A DNA stretch of 64,000 nucleotides from Chromohalobacter marismortui (GCF_004364315.1 NZ_SOBR01000002.1:645540-709539), one strand, 5' to 3'; counted from the stretch's first letter, positions 50,861-61,077 are shown. Numbers and translations are program-made. The notes: generated from the sequence alone by a model not told the origin.

Positions 50861-51454
50861 ATGGCCGAGCGCGTCGCCACCGTGTCCCGCGACACCCACG
50901 AGACCCAGATTCAGGTCCGTATCAATCTCGACGGCGAAGGCCATTTTCAATCCGAGACGGGCGTCGCGTTTCTCGATCACATGCTCGACCAGGTGGCACG
51001 CCACGGCCTGATCGACCTGGAAATCAACGCCCAGGGCGACCTGCACATCGACGCCCACCATACCGTCGAGGATCTCGGCATCACCCTGGGCCAGGCCTTT
51101 GCCCAGGCCATCGGCGACAAGCGCGGCATCCGGCGCTACGGCCATGCCTATGTGCCATTGGACGAAGCGCTCTCCCGTGTCGTGGTAGACTTCTCGGGCC
51201 GCCCAGGACTGAGCATGGATGTCGAATTCACACGCGCGAACATCGGTCGATTCGACACGCAGCTGTTCTGGGAGTTCTTCCAGGGGTTCGTCAATCACGC
51301 CCAGGTGACGCTGCACATCGACAACCTCAAGGGCTTCAATGCCCATCACCAGGCGGAGACCATCTTCAAGGCCTTCGGCCGCGCACTGCGCATGGCGGTG
51401 GAGCTCGATCCCCGCATGACCGGGCGGATGCCCTCCACCAAAGGTAGCCTGTGA
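50861..51454 (+). CDS. hisB: Imidazoleglycerol-phosphate dehydratase HisB
   Basis: 197 residues, the monofunctional dehydratase without the N-terminal phosphatase of E. coli HisB. Two characteristic metal-binding His repeats: [17 protein letters not shown] and [17 protein letters not shown]. First gene of hisB-hisH-hisA-hisF. A TATAAT at 50772-50777, about 84 bases upstream, is the best -10 candidate for the operon, though its -35 is weak. Confidence 0.97.
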   Translation: MAERVATVSRDTHETQIQVRINLDGEGHFQSETGVAFLDHMLDQVARHGLIDLEINAQGDLHIDAHHTVEDLGITLGQAFAQAIGDKRGIRRYGHAYVPLDEALSRVVVDFSGRPGLSMDVEFTRANIGRFDTQLFWEFFQGFVNHAQVTLHIDNLKGFNAHHQAETIFKAFGRALRMAVELDPRMTGRMPSTKGSL

Positions 51455-51482
51455 GGCCCTCACGACGCGCTAAGGAGCGAGC

Positions 51483-52124
51483 ATGACGATTGCGGTCATC
51501 GATTACGGCATGGGTAACCTTCACTCCGTCGCCAAGGCGCTGGAGCACGTCACGCATGAAAACGTGGTCATCACCGACGATTCGCGCAGCATTCGTGGCG
51601 CCAGTCGCTTGGTACTGCCCGGTCAAGGTGCGATTCGCGACTGCATGGGGGAGTTGCAGCGCAACGACCTGCAGGGTGTGGTTCACGAGGTGTTGCGTGC
51701 CCAGGCCAAGCCATTGCTGGGCATTTGCGTCGGGCAACAGATGCTGATGGAGGAAAGCGAGGAAAACGGCGGCGTGACCTGTCTCGGCCACCTTCCAGGG
51801 CGCGTGCGCCACTTCGGACGCGATCTTCGTGACGCCTGGGACCAGCGCTTGAAGGTACCTCACATGGGCTGGAACCGGGTTACTCAGCACCACCCTCATC
51901 CACTCTGGGCGGGCATCGACGACGACGCACGCTTTTATTTCGTGCACAGCTATTACGTCGAGGCTCAGGAAGACGCTGACATTTTCGGCACCACCGAATA
52001 TGGCGGACATACCGCGCATGTCGCCACCGGCCGCGGCCCGGTCTTCGCCGTGCAATTCCATCCCGAGAAAAGCGCGCGTGACGGGTTACGCTTGCTCGAA
52101 AACTTCGTCACCTGGACACCCTGA
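51483..52124 (+). CDS. hisH: Imidazole glycerol phosphate synthase, glutaminase subunit HisH
   Basis: 213 residues, class I amidotransferase. Nucleophile cysteine in LGICVGQQMLMEESEE near residue 80; His and Glu in QFHPEKSARDGL near the C-terminus. Releases ammonia used by HisF. AAGGAG precedes the ATG. Confidence 0.97.
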   Translation: MTIAVIDYGMGNLHSVAKALEHVTHENVVITDDSRSIRGASRLVLPGQGAIRDCMGELQRNDLQGVVHEVLRAQAKPLLGICVGQQMLMEESEENGGVTCLGHLPGRVRHFGRDLRDAWDQRLKVPHMGWNRVTQHHPHPLWAGIDDDARFYFVHSYYVEAQEDADIFGTTEYGGHTAHVATGRGPVFAVQFHPEKSARDGLRLLENFVTWTP

Positions 52125-52187
52125 GCGTCCAGGCCGGACATGCCGCCTTTCACTGGCGGCACCACACGCATACCGAGAGGACACGTC

Positions 52188-52937
52188 ATGCTGGTGATTC
52201 CCGCCATCGATCTCAAGGACGGCCAGTGCGTCCGCCTCAAGCAGGGGCGTATGGACGACTCGACCACCTACGGTGACGATCCGGTGGCCATGGCGGCGCG
52301 CTGGGTCGAGACCGGTGCCCGCCGCCTGCACCTGGTGGACCTCAACGGCGCCTTCGAGGGCAAGCCGGTGAATGCCGAGGCGGTAACCGCCATCGCCCGC
52401 GCCTATCCCGAGCTGCCGATCCAGATCGGGGGCGGCATTCGTACCGCCGCCACCATCGAGGCCTACCTCGAGGCAGGCGTGTCTTACGTCATCATCGGCA
52501 CCCAAGCCGTCAAAGACCCGGCGTTCGTCACCGAGATGTGCCGCGCCTTTCCGGGCCGCGTCATCGTGGGGCTCGACGCCCGAGACGGTTTTGTGGCCAC
52601 CGATGGCTGGGCCGAGGTCTCGACACTCAAGGCCGTGGACCTGGCCAAGCGTTTTGCCGACGATGGCGTGACCTCGATCGTGTACACGGACATCGCCCGC
52701 GACGGCATGATGCAAGGCGTCAATATCGCCGCGACCGCCGCCCTGGCCCGCGAAGGCGGTCTACCGGTCATCGCCTCCGGCGGCGTCACCCATCTGGGCG
52801 ACATCGAGGAACTCCTCGAGGTAGAACACGACGGCATCCTCGGTGCCATCACCGGACGCGCCATCTACGAAGGCAAACTCGACGTCGCCGAGGCCCAGCG
52901 CCTGTGCGACGCCGCGCCAGCCACACGGAGAAGCTGA
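52188..52937 (+). CDS. hisA: Phosphoribosylformimino-5-aminoimidazole carboxamide ribotide isomerase HisA
   Basis: 249-residue beta/alpha barrel. Catalytic aspartates in [12 protein letters not shown] (N-terminus) and [12 protein letters not shown] (about residue 168), with phosphate-binding IQIGGGIRT and [14 protein letters not shown] 52188 has GAGAGGACAC upstream. Followed two bases after its stop by hisF. Confidence 0.96.
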   Translation: MLVIPAIDLKDGQCVRLKQGRMDDSTTYGDDPVAMAARWVETGARRLHLVDLNGAFEGKPVNAEAVTAIARAYPELPIQIGGGIRTAATIEAYLEAGVSYVIIGTQAVKDPAFVTEMCRAFPGRVIVGLDARDGFVATDGWAEVSTLKAVDLAKRFADDGVTSIVYTDIARDGMMQGVNIAATAALAREGGLPVIASGGVTHLGDIEELLEVEHDGILGAITGRAIYEGKLDVAEAQRLCDAAPATRRS

Positions 52938-52939
52938 TC

Positions 52940-53713
52940 ATGGCACTCGCCAAGCGCATCATCCCCTGTCTCGACGTCGATGCCGGCCGCGTGGTCAAGG
53001 GCGTCAATTTCGTCGGCATCCGCGACGCCGGCGACCCGGTCGAGGTCGCCAAGCGCTACAACCAGCAGGGCGCCGACGAAATCACCTTCCTCGACATCAC
53101 CGCCAGCCACGAGGATCGTGGCACCACGGTGGAAATGGTCGAACGCATCGCCGGCGAGGTCTTCATCCCGTTGACGGTGGGCGGTGGCATTCGCACCTGC
53201 GACGACATCCGCACCATGCTCAACGCCGGTGCCGACAAGGTATCGATCAATACCGCCGCAGTGACCAACCCCGATTTCGTGCATGAAGCAGCGGAGCGTT
53301 TCGGCAGCCAGTGCATCGTCGTCGCCATCGATGCCAAGCGGGTCTCTGGCGAGGGCGAGCCGCCGCGCTGGGAGATCTTCACCCACGGCGGACGCAAGCC
53401 CACCGGGCTCGATGCCGTGGAATGGGCATGCAAGATGGTCGAGCTCGGCGCGGGCGAATTGCTCCTGACCAGCATGGACCGCGACGGTACCAAGGCCGGT
53501 TTCGATCTGGGCGTGACCCGTGCCATCGCCGATGCCGTCAGCGTCCCGATCATCGCCTCCGGCGGCGTCGGCCACCTCGACCACTTGGTCGCGGGCGTCA
53601 AGGAAGGCGGCGCGGATGCCGTGCTTGCCGCCAGCATCTTTCACTTCGGCGAGTACACCATCCCCGACGCCAAACGCTACATGGCCGAACACGGCATCGA
53701 GATGCGCCTGTAG
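52940..53713 (+). CDS. hisF: Imidazole glycerol phosphate synthase, cyclase subunit HisF
   Basis: 257 residues. [21 protein letters not shown] carries the first catalytic Asp; [13 protein letters not shown] carries the second; [10 protein letters not shown] and [12 protein letters not shown] bind phosphate. Forms the synthase with HisH. Last gene of this his operon; hisC is 7 kb away. Confidence 0.97.
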   Translation: MALAKRIIPCLDVDAGRVVKGVNFVGIRDAGDPVEVAKRYNQQGADEITFLDITASHEDRGTTVEMVERIAGEVFIPLTVGGGIRTCDDIRTMLNAGADKVSINTAAVTNPDFVHEAAERFGSQCIVVAIDAKRVSGEGEPPRWEIFTHGGRKPTGLDAVEWACKMVELGAGELLLTSMDRDGTKAGFDLGVTRAIADAVSVPIIASGGVGHLDHLVAGVKEGGADAVLAASIFHFGEYTIPDAKRYMAEHGIEMRL

Positions 53714-53762
53714 CCCCGCTGCAAAGCCCGCACGGGGCTTTCATGCCCCGATCCGCACCCTC

Positions 53763-54368
53763 CTAGGCGTCGGCGCTGAGTCCCAGGTTGCTCACGCCCT
53801 CGTTACGTCCCAGACGCCGCAACGACTTGAGGGCATCACGCGTCAGCGGCGCTTCGACGTGCTCGAGCACCGCTTCCTGGAAACCGTGCTCGTCGTCCAT
53901 CAACGGATGCTCACGCACGCGAGCCGCCAGCCGCGCGGCATCATCATCGTCCGCGCCATCGGTCATCTCGATGTAGGCATGCACGCCGTCGCGTGACAGG
54001 CGGCTCACGTCACGCGGCGACTCGGGCGCTTCTCCACGCAAGGCATCAAGCAGTGCCGCCAAGGCCATCACCACTTCAACCGCCCGCCGCGCGCCGAAGC
54101 TGTCATCGGTTTCCGGCGGCTCCTGTTCGGCGAGTTTCTCGGCCTGCTTGTCGAAATCGATGGCTGCCTCCTTCACGGCCAACGCTTCCCACGCCAGGTC
54201 GAGCACATTGCGCAGCACCTGCGCGTCGCCAATGCCGCTCATTTCGGCATACAGCACGTAATTGGGCCACAGGCGCTCGATCAAGGCTGCCATGAAGGCT
54301 TGCCGAGCACGCGCCGGCAACCGATCCAAACGGGCATGAAAGCCGTCGGTGGACGCTGTCATATCCAT
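53763..54368 (-). CDS. yjaG: DUF416 (YjaG family) protein
   Basis: 201 residues (ATG 54362 is an alternative start). Similar along its length to E. coli YjaG: ERLWPNYVLYAEMSGIGDAQVLRNVLDLAWEALAVKEAAIDF and the terminal NEGVSNLG. Helical and acidic. Function unknown; cytosolic by composition. Convergent with hisF. Confidence 0.85.
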   Translation of the reverse strand: MDMTASTDGFHARLDRLPARARQAFMAALIERLWPNYVLYAEMSGIGDAQVLRNVLDLAWEALAVKEAAIDFDKQAEKLAEQEPPETDDSFGARRAVEVVMALAALLDALRGEAPESPRDVSRLSRDGVHAYIEMTDGADDDDAARLAARVREHPLMDDEHGFQEAVLEHVEAPLTRDALKSLRRLGRNEGVSNLGLSADA

Positions 54369-54454
54369 TACTCCTCAGAGGATGTTTACAAAACGGGCAA
54401 GCGAACCAGGCAAATGAAGTAGCACTGCATGGCGTCAATGGGCATTGTGGTACG

Positions 54455-54751
54455 TCATGGCCAGAGCATGTCCTGGGGAACGCGACCACGGGCATCGAAC
54501 ACGATCCCTTCGGCGCGCAGCTTCTCGTGTTGGCGCACGGCGCCGGTATGCTCGGTCACACGTCGGCTGGCATTGATGACGCGATGCCAAGGCAGTGCGT
54601 GACCACTAGGCAGGTGGCGCATGGCACTCCCCACCATCCGCGCCGTAGCGCCATCGGTCATGTTCGCGATCCGCCCATATGTGGTCACGCGCCCCTCGGG
54701 AATCTGGGCAACGATGGTATAAATCTGTTCAAGCACCTCGGCTCGCGGCAT
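54455..54751 (-). CDS. Alkyltransferase-like (ATL) protein
   Basis: 98 residues, an O6-alkylguanine-DNA-alkyltransferase domain in which the acceptor cysteine of PCHRV is tryptophan (PWHRVI). DNA-binding GRVTTYGRIANM and ARMVGSAMRHLP are intact. Known ATL proteins flag alkylated guanines for nucleotide excision repair instead of repairing them directly. Confidence 0.92.
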   Translation of the reverse strand: MPRAEVLEQIYTIVAQIPEGRVTTYGRIANMTDGATARMVGSAMRHLPSGHALPWHRVINASRRVTEHTGAVRQHEKLRAEGIVFDARGRVPQDMLWP

Positions 54752-54814
54752 GCTAGGTCTCCTCGTTTACCCCCACTTGCTGCGGGAGGACGGCTTTACC
54801 ATCATGAGCGCATC

Positions 54815-55522
54815 ATGCATATCTACTTTCTTCAGCACGCAGATTATCTTGGGCCGGCGCGCTTCGCCGATTGGCTGACGGGCATGGGCCACAGCCATAA
54901 TACCTGCCATTTGTACGCGGACGAGACGCTGCCACGTTTCGACGACCTCGATGCCTTGATCGTGCTCGATGCGCCGTTCGGTCTCCATGAAGACGCGGCA
55001 CCGATGTGGCTCAAGCGCGAGCGCAAGTTGATCGTGCGTATGCTCAAAAGCGGCAAACCGCTGCTCGGGGTCGGGGTCGGTGCGCAACTGATCGCCGAGG
55101 CGCTGGGTGCCATCGTCTCCCGGGGGACCTATGCCGAGCGCGGCTGGCAACCTGTCACGCTCGCCGATGAGAGCCCCTTCGACCTGCCCGAGCGCTTCGA
55201 AGCATTCACTTGGCATCACGATGTCTTTGGCCTACCCGACGAGGCCCTGCCTCTAGGTGGCAGTACCGCCAGCCCGTTGCAGGGCTTCGCCTGGGACGGC
55301 GGCCGAGTCGTCGCGTTGCAATGCCACCTGGAGGCCACCGCCGCCTCGGTCAGCGCCCTTTACGATCACCTGGACGCATTCGGCGCGCGGCTCAAGGCTG
55401 CCGAAGGGCCGTATCTGCAACCCCGCGAGACGGTCATGGAGGAACCTCGACGTTTCGACCGCCTGGCCGCCTTGCTCGACCGCGTCATGCTCGACTGGCT
55501 ACGTCACGGCCGTCGACCATGA
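54815..55522 (+). CDS. Class I glutamine amidotransferase-like protein lacking the nucleophile
   Basis: 235 residues, GMP-synthase-glutaminase-like fold (MHIYFLQHADYLGPARFADWLTGMG; ALQCHLEAT near residue 168). The nucleophile-elbow sequence reads LLGVGVGAQLIA, so residue 87, normally cysteine, is glycine. The His equivalent is kept but the protein cannot be a cysteine-dependent amidase. Relatives with cysteine act on gamma-glutamyl compounds. The start could be debated; an out-of-frame ATG lies at 54804. Convergent with mnmH. Confidence 0.8.
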   Translation: MHIYFLQHADYLGPARFADWLTGMGHSHNTCHLYADETLPRFDDLDALIVLDAPFGLHEDAAPMWLKRERKLIVRMLKSGKPLLGVGVGAQLIAEALGAIVSRGTYAERGWQPVTLADESPFDLPERFEAFTWHHDVFGLPDEALPLGGSTASPLQGFAWDGGRVVALQCHLEATAASVSALYDHLDAFGARLKAAEGPYLQPRETVMEEPRRFDRLAALLDRVMLDWLRHGRRP

Positions 55523-55549
55523 TATTCAAGGCGCGAGACGAATGAGTCA

Positions 55550-56635
55550 TCAGCGCGCCAGTGACGCCGACCAGTCCTGAGCAAAGGCCAGGCAGCTCTC
55601 CCAGTCGCCGACATGCAGCGCCGCGTGAGGAGACTGCTCAAGCTGATAGCGGTACATGGGATCGTAGTATTCGAGCATCAGCGGCGCGAGCCAGGCCTCG
55701 TGCGCTTGCGTATTGCCCCGCTGGTGTTCGCGAAAGGCCAGCGCCTGCAAGCGTTGTAGACGCTGAAAGCGCGCGCTGCCCAAGCGTTTGCGTACGCGCT
55801 TGAGCGCACTGGAAAGCTGCTTGCGCATCAACGCCCAGCCCAACCACTCACCGTAATGGCCACGGTAGGTCTGCCACAGGGTCTCGATATAATCCTTGCG
55901 AATCTGCTCGAGCCGCCAGTCCAACGGCATTTCCACGCGAATTCGCGGCGCTGCCTCCATGGTCCGCCAGAAGGGCAAGGGGATATCCAACTGCCCGATC
56001 ATCCGTGACTCATCCTCCACCACACAGCCAAGTGGCCTCCGCGACAGCGCCACGCCCAGCGCATGTTCGAAGTCGATCTGCGATGGCCCCCGCAAGGGAT
56101 GACGCCCGAACGCCGAACCTTTGTGCCGCGCATGTCCTTCGAGGTCGACGCCAGTATCGAGACGTTGGATCAATTCGGTCTTGGCACTGCCGGTAAGACC
56201 GGCCACGACCAGTACCGGCCGTGCCGCCGCCGAGGTAACCTCAGCGCTCAAGCGCTGGCGCATCGCCTTCCAACCACCCTGGATACGCGGCAGCGTGATG
56301 CCTGCCTCCTGCAACCACTGCTGCGCGATTTGCGAACGCAACCCGCCCCTGAAGCAATAGATCAGCGCCTGAGGGTGACGCGCGGCAAATGCCTGCCACG
56401 CCGCCACACGACGCCGCTTGAGGTCGCCGCCCACCAGTTGCGAGCCCAAGTCGATGGCGGCGGCCTGACCGGCCTCCTTGTAGCGAGTTCCCACCGCCTG
56501 ACGCTCGGCATCGTCCATCAACGGCAGGTTGACGGCGCCCGGCAAAGCTCCCTGATCGAACTCCACCGGGGCACGCACATCGATCAACGGGCGCTCGAGC
56601 AGCGCCAATCCAGGTGCGACCTGCGGTAGGCTCAC
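55550..56635 (-). CDS. mnmH: tRNA 2-selenouridine synthase MnmH (SelU)
   Basis: 361 residues: N-terminal rhodanese domain with active-site cysteine in LIYCFRGGLRSQ, and a P-loop domain with GLTGSAKTELIQRL. Converts 2-thiouridine at the wobble position of some tRNAs to 2-selenouridine, via a geranylated intermediate, using selenophosphate. Its ATG overlaps the selD stop by 4 bases, coupling it to its selenium donor. No selA/selB/selC seen, so selenium use here may be tRNA-only. Confidence 0.95.
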   Translation of the reverse strand: MSLPQVAPGLALLERPLIDVRAPVEFDQGALPGAVNLPLMDDAERQAVGTRYKEAGQAAAIDLGSQLVGGDLKRRRVAAWQAFAARHPQALIYCFRGGLRSQIAQQWLQEAGITLPRIQGGWKAMRQRLSAEVTSAAARPVLVVAGLTGSAKTELIQRLDTGVDLEGHARHKGSAFGRHPLRGPSQIDFEHALGVALSRRPLGCVVEDESRMIGQLDIPLPFWRTMEAAPRIRVEMPLDWRLEQIRKDYIETLWQTYRGHYGEWLGWALMRKQLSSALKRVRKRLGSARFQRLQRLQALAFREHQRGNTQAHEAWLAPLMLEYYDPMYRYQLEQSPHAALHVGDWESCLAFAQDWSASLAR

Positions 56636-57669
56636 CCACGCACCTCGATCACACTAGTGCCACTCGCGGGGCGCATTTCGCCGAAGGCTTCCAGCGTGAG
56701 GCCGTGTTGACGGCCGATGCGCTCGACGTCATCCGCCCAAGCCGGGTCGACGCTCAATAGCAGGCCACCTGACGTCTGCGGATCACACAGCCACTGCCAA
56801 TGCGCCGCATCCATATCGGGCAAAGCCTCGCCCAAGGCCTGGCGGTTGCGCTGCGTGCCGCCGGGCACCGCACCGCGCCGCCGATAGGCCTCGGCCTCGG
56901 CGAGACGCGGCAGCTTGGCGAAATCAATCCGGGCCTTGAGCCCACTCGCCTGGCAGACCTCACTGAGGTGACCCGCCAAGCCAAAACCGGTGACATCAGT
57001 CATGGCATGCACGCCCTGAACCTTGGCCATCTCGATCCCGATGCGGTTGGCCTTCAGCATCGTGCGGCGCGCCAGCCCCTGGTGGCCGGATTCCAGCCAA
57101 CCATGTTTTTCGGCCGTGGTCAGCAGCCCCACCCCCAGCGGCTTGGTCAGATACAGCAAGTCGCCTGCCTTGGCATGGCTGTTGAGCTTGAGATGCTCGA
57201 GATCCACCAACCCGTTCACCGCCAGACCGAAGATCGGCTCGGGGGCATCGATGGAGTGCCCGCCGGCCAAGGCCAGCCCCAGCTCACGGCAGATCGACTG
57301 CGCACCGCCGACCACGTCACCGGCGATTTCGGCAGACAGCTTGTCGAGCGGCCAGCCGAGAATGCCCAGTGCCATGATCGGGGTTCCCCCCATGGCATAA
57401 ACATCGCTGATGGCATTGATGGCGGCGATGCGTCCGAAATCGAAGGGATCGTCGACGATGGGCATGAAGAAGTCGGTGGTCGAGATAAGACCGCGACCGT
57501 CGCCGAGGTCGTAAACGGCAGCGTCCTCGCGGCCCTGGTTACCCACGATCAAGCGCTTATCGGTGGCACCGGGTCCCGCCTTGGACAGGATGCTGTCCAG
57601 CACGTCGGGGGCGATCTTGCAGCCACAACCGGCGCCGTGGCTGTATTGCGTCAGGCGAATGGCACTCAT
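56632..57669 (-). CDS. selD: Selenophosphate synthetase SelD
   Basis: 345 residues. Makes selenophosphate from selenide and ATP. Active-site cysteine in HGAGCGCKIAPD near residue 17, an ordinary cysteine codon rather than selenocysteine; ATP and metal sites at VGNQGREDAAVYDL and STTDFFMPIVDDPFDFG. AAGGAG precedes the ATG at 57669. First gene of selD-mnmH. Confidence 0.96.
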   Translation of the reverse strand: MSAIRLTQYSHGAGCGCKIAPDVLDSILSKAGPGATDKRLIVGNQGREDAAVYDLGDGRGLISTTDFFMPIVDDPFDFGRIAAINAISDVYAMGGTPIMALGILGWPLDKLSAEIAGDVVGGAQSICRELGLALAGGHSIDAPEPIFGLAVNGLVDLEHLKLNSHAKAGDLLYLTKPLGVGLLTTAEKHGWLESGHQGLARRTMLKANRIGIEMAKVQGVHAMTDVTGFGLAGHLSEVCQASGLKARIDFAKLPRLAEAEAYRRRGAVPGGTQRNRQALGEALPDMDAAHWQWLCDPQTSGGLLLSVDPAWADDVERIGRQHGLTLEAFGEMRPASGTSVIEVRG

Positions 57670-57723
57670 TGGGCACTCCTTGGCAAGCGTTGGCTCCATT
57701 CTACATCACCGGCGCGCCAGCGT

Positions 57724-59100
57724 TTACAAGGCTTCCAGGGCATCGGCGAGTTTATCGACGGCGATCACCTCCATGCCCTGGGGCGCCTGTCTGGGAGCGT
57801 TGGCACGCGGCACGATGGCACGCGTAAAACCGTGCTTGGCGGCCTCGACGATACGTTCCTGGCCGCTGGGGACGGGGCGAATCTCGCCCGACAGGCCGAC
57901 CTCGCCGAAGACCACCAGCTCACGTGGCAAATTGCGGTTCTGCAGACTGGAAACGACGGCCAGCAGCACGGCCAGGTCGGCGCTGGTCTCGAGCACCTTG
58001 ACCCCACCGACCACATTGAGGAAGACATCCTGATCACCCGTGAACAAGCCACCGTGCTTGTGCAGTACCGCCAACAGCATGGCCAGACGGTTCTGGTCGA
58101 GCCCCACGGCAATGCGGCGCGGATTGCCCAGGGCCGAGTCGTCGAGCAACGCCTGGACCTCGACGAGAATCGGACGCGTGCCCTCCCAGACCACCATCAC
58201 CAAGCTGCCGGGCGCTTGTTCCTCGGCACGCGATAAAAAGATGGCGCTGGGATTTTTGACCTCCTTGAGACCATGCTCGAGCATCGCGAACACACCCAGC
58301 TCGTTGACCGCACCGAAGCGGTTCTTCTGCCCGCGCAGGGTACGGAATCGCGAGTCCGCCCCGCCCTCGAGCAGCAACGACGCATCGATCATGTGCTCCA
58401 GCACCTTGGGGCCGGCCAGCGTACCGTCCTTGGTGACATGGCCGACCAGCATCAGCACGGTATTCGACTGTTTGGCGAAACGCGTCAACGCCGCCGAGGA
58501 TTCGCGCACCTGCGCCACGCCCCCGGGTGCCGAGCTGATATCCTCGAGGTGCATGGTCTGGATCGAGTCGATGATCAATACGTCGGGCTTTTCACGCTCG
58601 GCGACCGCGAGCAGCGTTTCGATGCTCGTCTCGGCGAGCATGTTGAGCCCCTTGACCGGTAGCTGCAGCCGGTGCGCACGCATGGCTACCTGAGAGAGCG
58701 ATTCTTCACCGGTGACATACACCACCTTGTGGGACTGGGCCAGCTTGCAGGCGGTCTGCAGCAGCAACGTCGACTTGCCGGCACCAGGCTCGCCTCCCAA
58801 TAGCACGGCCGATCCGGGAACGAGACCACCGCCCAGCACACGATCGAACTCACCGAAAGACGACGAGAAACGCGGCACTTCCGTGAGGTCGACCGACCCC
58901 AGGTCGACCACGTCGCGCGAGACCAGCCCTGCATAGCCGCTACGTCCCGTCGTCGACGGTGACGACGCGTGAGAGCGAGCACTGCCCAGGCGCACTTCGC
59001 TGAGCGTGTTCCACTCGCGGCAGCTCGAACACTGTCCTTGCCATTTGCTGTACTCGGCACCGCATTCGGTGCACACGAAGGCACTCTTCGCCTTGGCCAT
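57724..59100 (-). CDS. radA: DNA repair protein RadA
   Basis: 458 residues. N-terminal zinc finger (CTECGAEYSKWQGQCSSC), RecA-like ATPase with Walker A GGEPGAGKST, the RadA-specific KNRFG motif near residue 255, and a C-terminal Lon-like domain. Branch-migrating helicase in recombination. Monocistronic. Confidence 0.96.
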   Translation of the reverse strand: MAKAKSAFVCTECGAEYSKWQGQCSSCREWNTLSEVRLGSARSHASSPSTTGRSGYAGLVSRDVVDLGSVDLTEVPRFSSSFGEFDRVLGGGLVPGSAVLLGGEPGAGKSTLLLQTACKLAQSHKVVYVTGEESLSQVAMRAHRLQLPVKGLNMLAETSIETLLAVAEREKPDVLIIDSIQTMHLEDISSAPGGVAQVRESSAALTRFAKQSNTVLMLVGHVTKDGTLAGPKVLEHMIDASLLLEGGADSRFRTLRGQKNRFGAVNELGVFAMLEHGLKEVKNPSAIFLSRAEEQAPGSLVMVVWEGTRPILVEVQALLDDSALGNPRRIAVGLDQNRLAMLLAVLHKHGGLFTGDQDVFLNVVGGVKVLETSADLAVLLAVVSSLQNRNLPRELVVFGEVGLSGEIRPVPSGQERIVEAAKHGFTRAIVPRANAPRQAPQGMEVIAVDKLADALEAL

Positions 59101-59188
59101 GTCGTCGCTCCTTGCTGATCACCGACATTCTACCATCGCGCCCGGTGCCGCCTCGCCAGTCACGTCAGCATCGGTGGGCCGGACATGC

Positions 59189-59214
59189 AAAAGACGGCCC
59201 GTAGGCCGCCTTTT
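59189..59214 (-). terminator. Terminator after the NlpE-like gene
   Basis: 11-bp stem with one wobble pair (59189-59199/59204-59214), loop CGTA-type, with A-rich and T-rich outer ends. Ends the lipoprotein transcript before radA. Confidence 0.7.
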
Positions 59215-59233
59215 CGGTGATACCAGAACGCGA

Positions 59234-59692
59234 TTACGGCTGACGTTGCAGACGCAGTGTTTCACCGTTCTCGAAGCGACGCAGTTGCGGATCGATCAGC
59301 TCCAGCGTGTCGGGATCGAGCTTGAGGAAGTAGTAGATCTGCCCTTCACCATTCGGCGTCAGCTCGTAGACGGTCGCCTTGGGATCTTTCGCAGTGCCAT
59401 CGATGACCTCCCACTGACCTTCGTATTCTTCAGCCGGCGGGTTCTCCGGATGATTGAGGTACTCGGCTCGAAGATCGAATGTCCGCTCGCTGGCCGGCGC
59501 CTGTTCACCCCCCATCAGTTGCACTTCGAGGTCGATACCGTCGCAGCTGCGGCATGGCAAGGTACCGCTATAGACAACCGGTTGTGCGGCTTGCGGCGAC
59601 TCACTAGCCCCCCCTTGCTGCGAAGTGCCCGTGGCACAACCAGTGAGTATGGCGAGCATGGCGGAACCGGCGAGCAACGTCCTGATCTGCAT
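59234..59692 (-). CDS. NlpE-like lipoprotein
   Basis: 152 residues. Lipobox LTGC gives a lipidated Cys near residue 18. The domain VVYSGTLPCRSCDGIDLEVQL with CxxC matches the NlpE N-terminal domain, which in E. coli senses copper and lipoprotein stress at the outer membrane. The C-terminal half (YYFLKLDPDTLELIDPQLR) lacks the second NlpE domain. GGAGGAC precedes the ATG. Confidence 0.85.
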   Translation of the reverse strand: MQIRTLLAGSAMLAILTGCATGTSQQGGASESPQAAQPVVYSGTLPCRSCDGIDLEVQLMGGEQAPASERTFDLRAEYLNHPENPPAEEYEGQWEVIDGTAKDPKATVYELTPNGEGQIYYFLKLDPDTLELIDPQLRRFENGETLRLQRQP

Positions 59693-59794
59693 GTTAGTCC
59701 TCCTAACCAATGGGTCCTGGGCCGCTCCCGCGGCCCCGTGGATCACAGCATAGCGTCATGTGACGGCATCGGACACCCTTTGCGGACTTAGACC

Positions 59795-60892
59795 TCATGA
59801 TAATGTCGGATAATCCGTGTACCCCTCGGCATCCCCACCGTAGAAGGTCGCCGGGTCAGGCTCGTTGAGCGCGCTATCGCGACGAAAACGTTCGACAAGG
59901 TCGGGGTTGGCGATATAGGGACGTCCAAAGGCCGCCGCGTCACCCAAGCCATCGCGGATCATCGCCTCGGTACGCTCCGCGGTGTAGTGCCCGCAGTAGA
60001 TCAGGGTCCCCGGGAAGCGCTGGCGCAGCTCGCGACGGAAGGCATCGGTCAACTGCGGCCCCTCCCCGGTCCAGTCGGGTTCGTTGACATGCAAGTAGGC
60101 GATGCCACGCCGCGTCAATTGTTCAGCCAGGTAGTAGGCCATCGCCTCCGATTCGTCGTCGCTCAAACCGAAGATCTCGATGAACGGCGAGATACGAATT
60201 CCGACTCGATCGGCACCCATGACCTCGCTGACGGCATCGACGACTTCCAGCACCAAGCGCGCCCGGTTGACCAGGTTGCCACCATAGCGGTCGGTACGCT
60301 TATTCGAACCGGTCGCCATGAACTGCTGCAGCAGGTACGCATTCGCCGCATGCACCTCGACCATGTCGAACCCGGCGCGCTTGGCGCGTTTGGCGGCCTG
60401 GCGGTAGTCGTCGATCAGCGCGGGGATTTCCTCGGTCTCGAGCGCGCGTGGCGTGCTGGTGGGATGCTGGCCCGAGCTGCCGTCCTCGAATTCGAGGAAG
60501 CAGTTGGCGCCTTCGGCCCGAAGCGCGCTCGGCGCCACAGGTGACTGGCCACCCGGCTGGATCTTGTGGTGCGAGATCCGCCCAACGTGCCATAACTGCA
60601 AGGCCATCCGCCCGCCGGCACGATGCACGCTATCCACGACGCCACGCCAACCGGCTTCCTGCTCATCGGTATAAATGCCCGGCGTATAGACATAGCCACG
60701 CGCGGTGGGAGAAATGTTCGTTGCCTCGCTGATGATCAAGCCGGCATCGGCACGCTGCGCATAATACGTTTGCTGCAACGTCCTGGGGACAAGATCCGGC
60801 GTGCGAGCGCGGGTCAGTGGTGCCATGAGGACACGATTGGGAAGCGTCAGCTTGCCCATGGTGAGCGGAGAAAGGAGTCTGTCGTAGGCCAT
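59795..60892 (-). CDS. nemA: Old yellow enzyme family oxidoreductase (NemA-like)
   Basis: 365 residues. FMN-dependent ene reductase. MAPLTRARTP at the N-terminus, VHAANAYLLQQF with the substrate-binding His/Asn pair near residue 180, and the C-terminal AAFGRPYIANPDLVERF. Reduces activated alkenes, maleimides and nitro compounds with NAD(P)H. No nemR-type regulator is adjacent. Confidence 0.92.
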   Translation of the reverse strand: MAYDRLLSPLTMGKLTLPNRVLMAPLTRARTPDLVPRTLQQTYYAQRADAGLIISEATNISPTARGYVYTPGIYTDEQEAGWRGVVDSVHRAGGRMALQLWHVGRISHHKIQPGGQSPVAPSALRAEGANCFLEFEDGSSGQHPTSTPRALETEEIPALIDDYRQAAKRAKRAGFDMVEVHAANAYLLQQFMATGSNKRTDRYGGNLVNRARLVLEVVDAVSEVMGADRVGIRISPFIEIFGLSDDESEAMAYYLAEQLTRRGIAYLHVNEPDWTGEGPQLTDAFRRELRQRFPGTLIYCGHYTAERTEAMIRDGLGDAAAFGRPYIANPDLVERFRRDSALNEPDPATFYGGDAEGYTDYPTLS

Positions 60893-61077
60893 GTCGCCTC
60901 CTTGGTAAGCACTTTAAGTCATATCGATTTCCTCTAGATGAGGTCGTTAGAACACTAATCAAGGGCAGGGACATGACACACTGATGACACAGCAACGAGA
61001 AACACGCTAGGCCTTGCGCATGCATGGGCGTCGCGTCACCATGGATGCTCACCTCATCACTGCCTGTGCGAGCTTTC

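Noticed and set aside
54455..54751. Active O6-methylguanine-DNA methyltransferase
   Set aside because: The acceptor cysteine is replaced by tryptophan (PWHRV), so it belongs to the ATL group.
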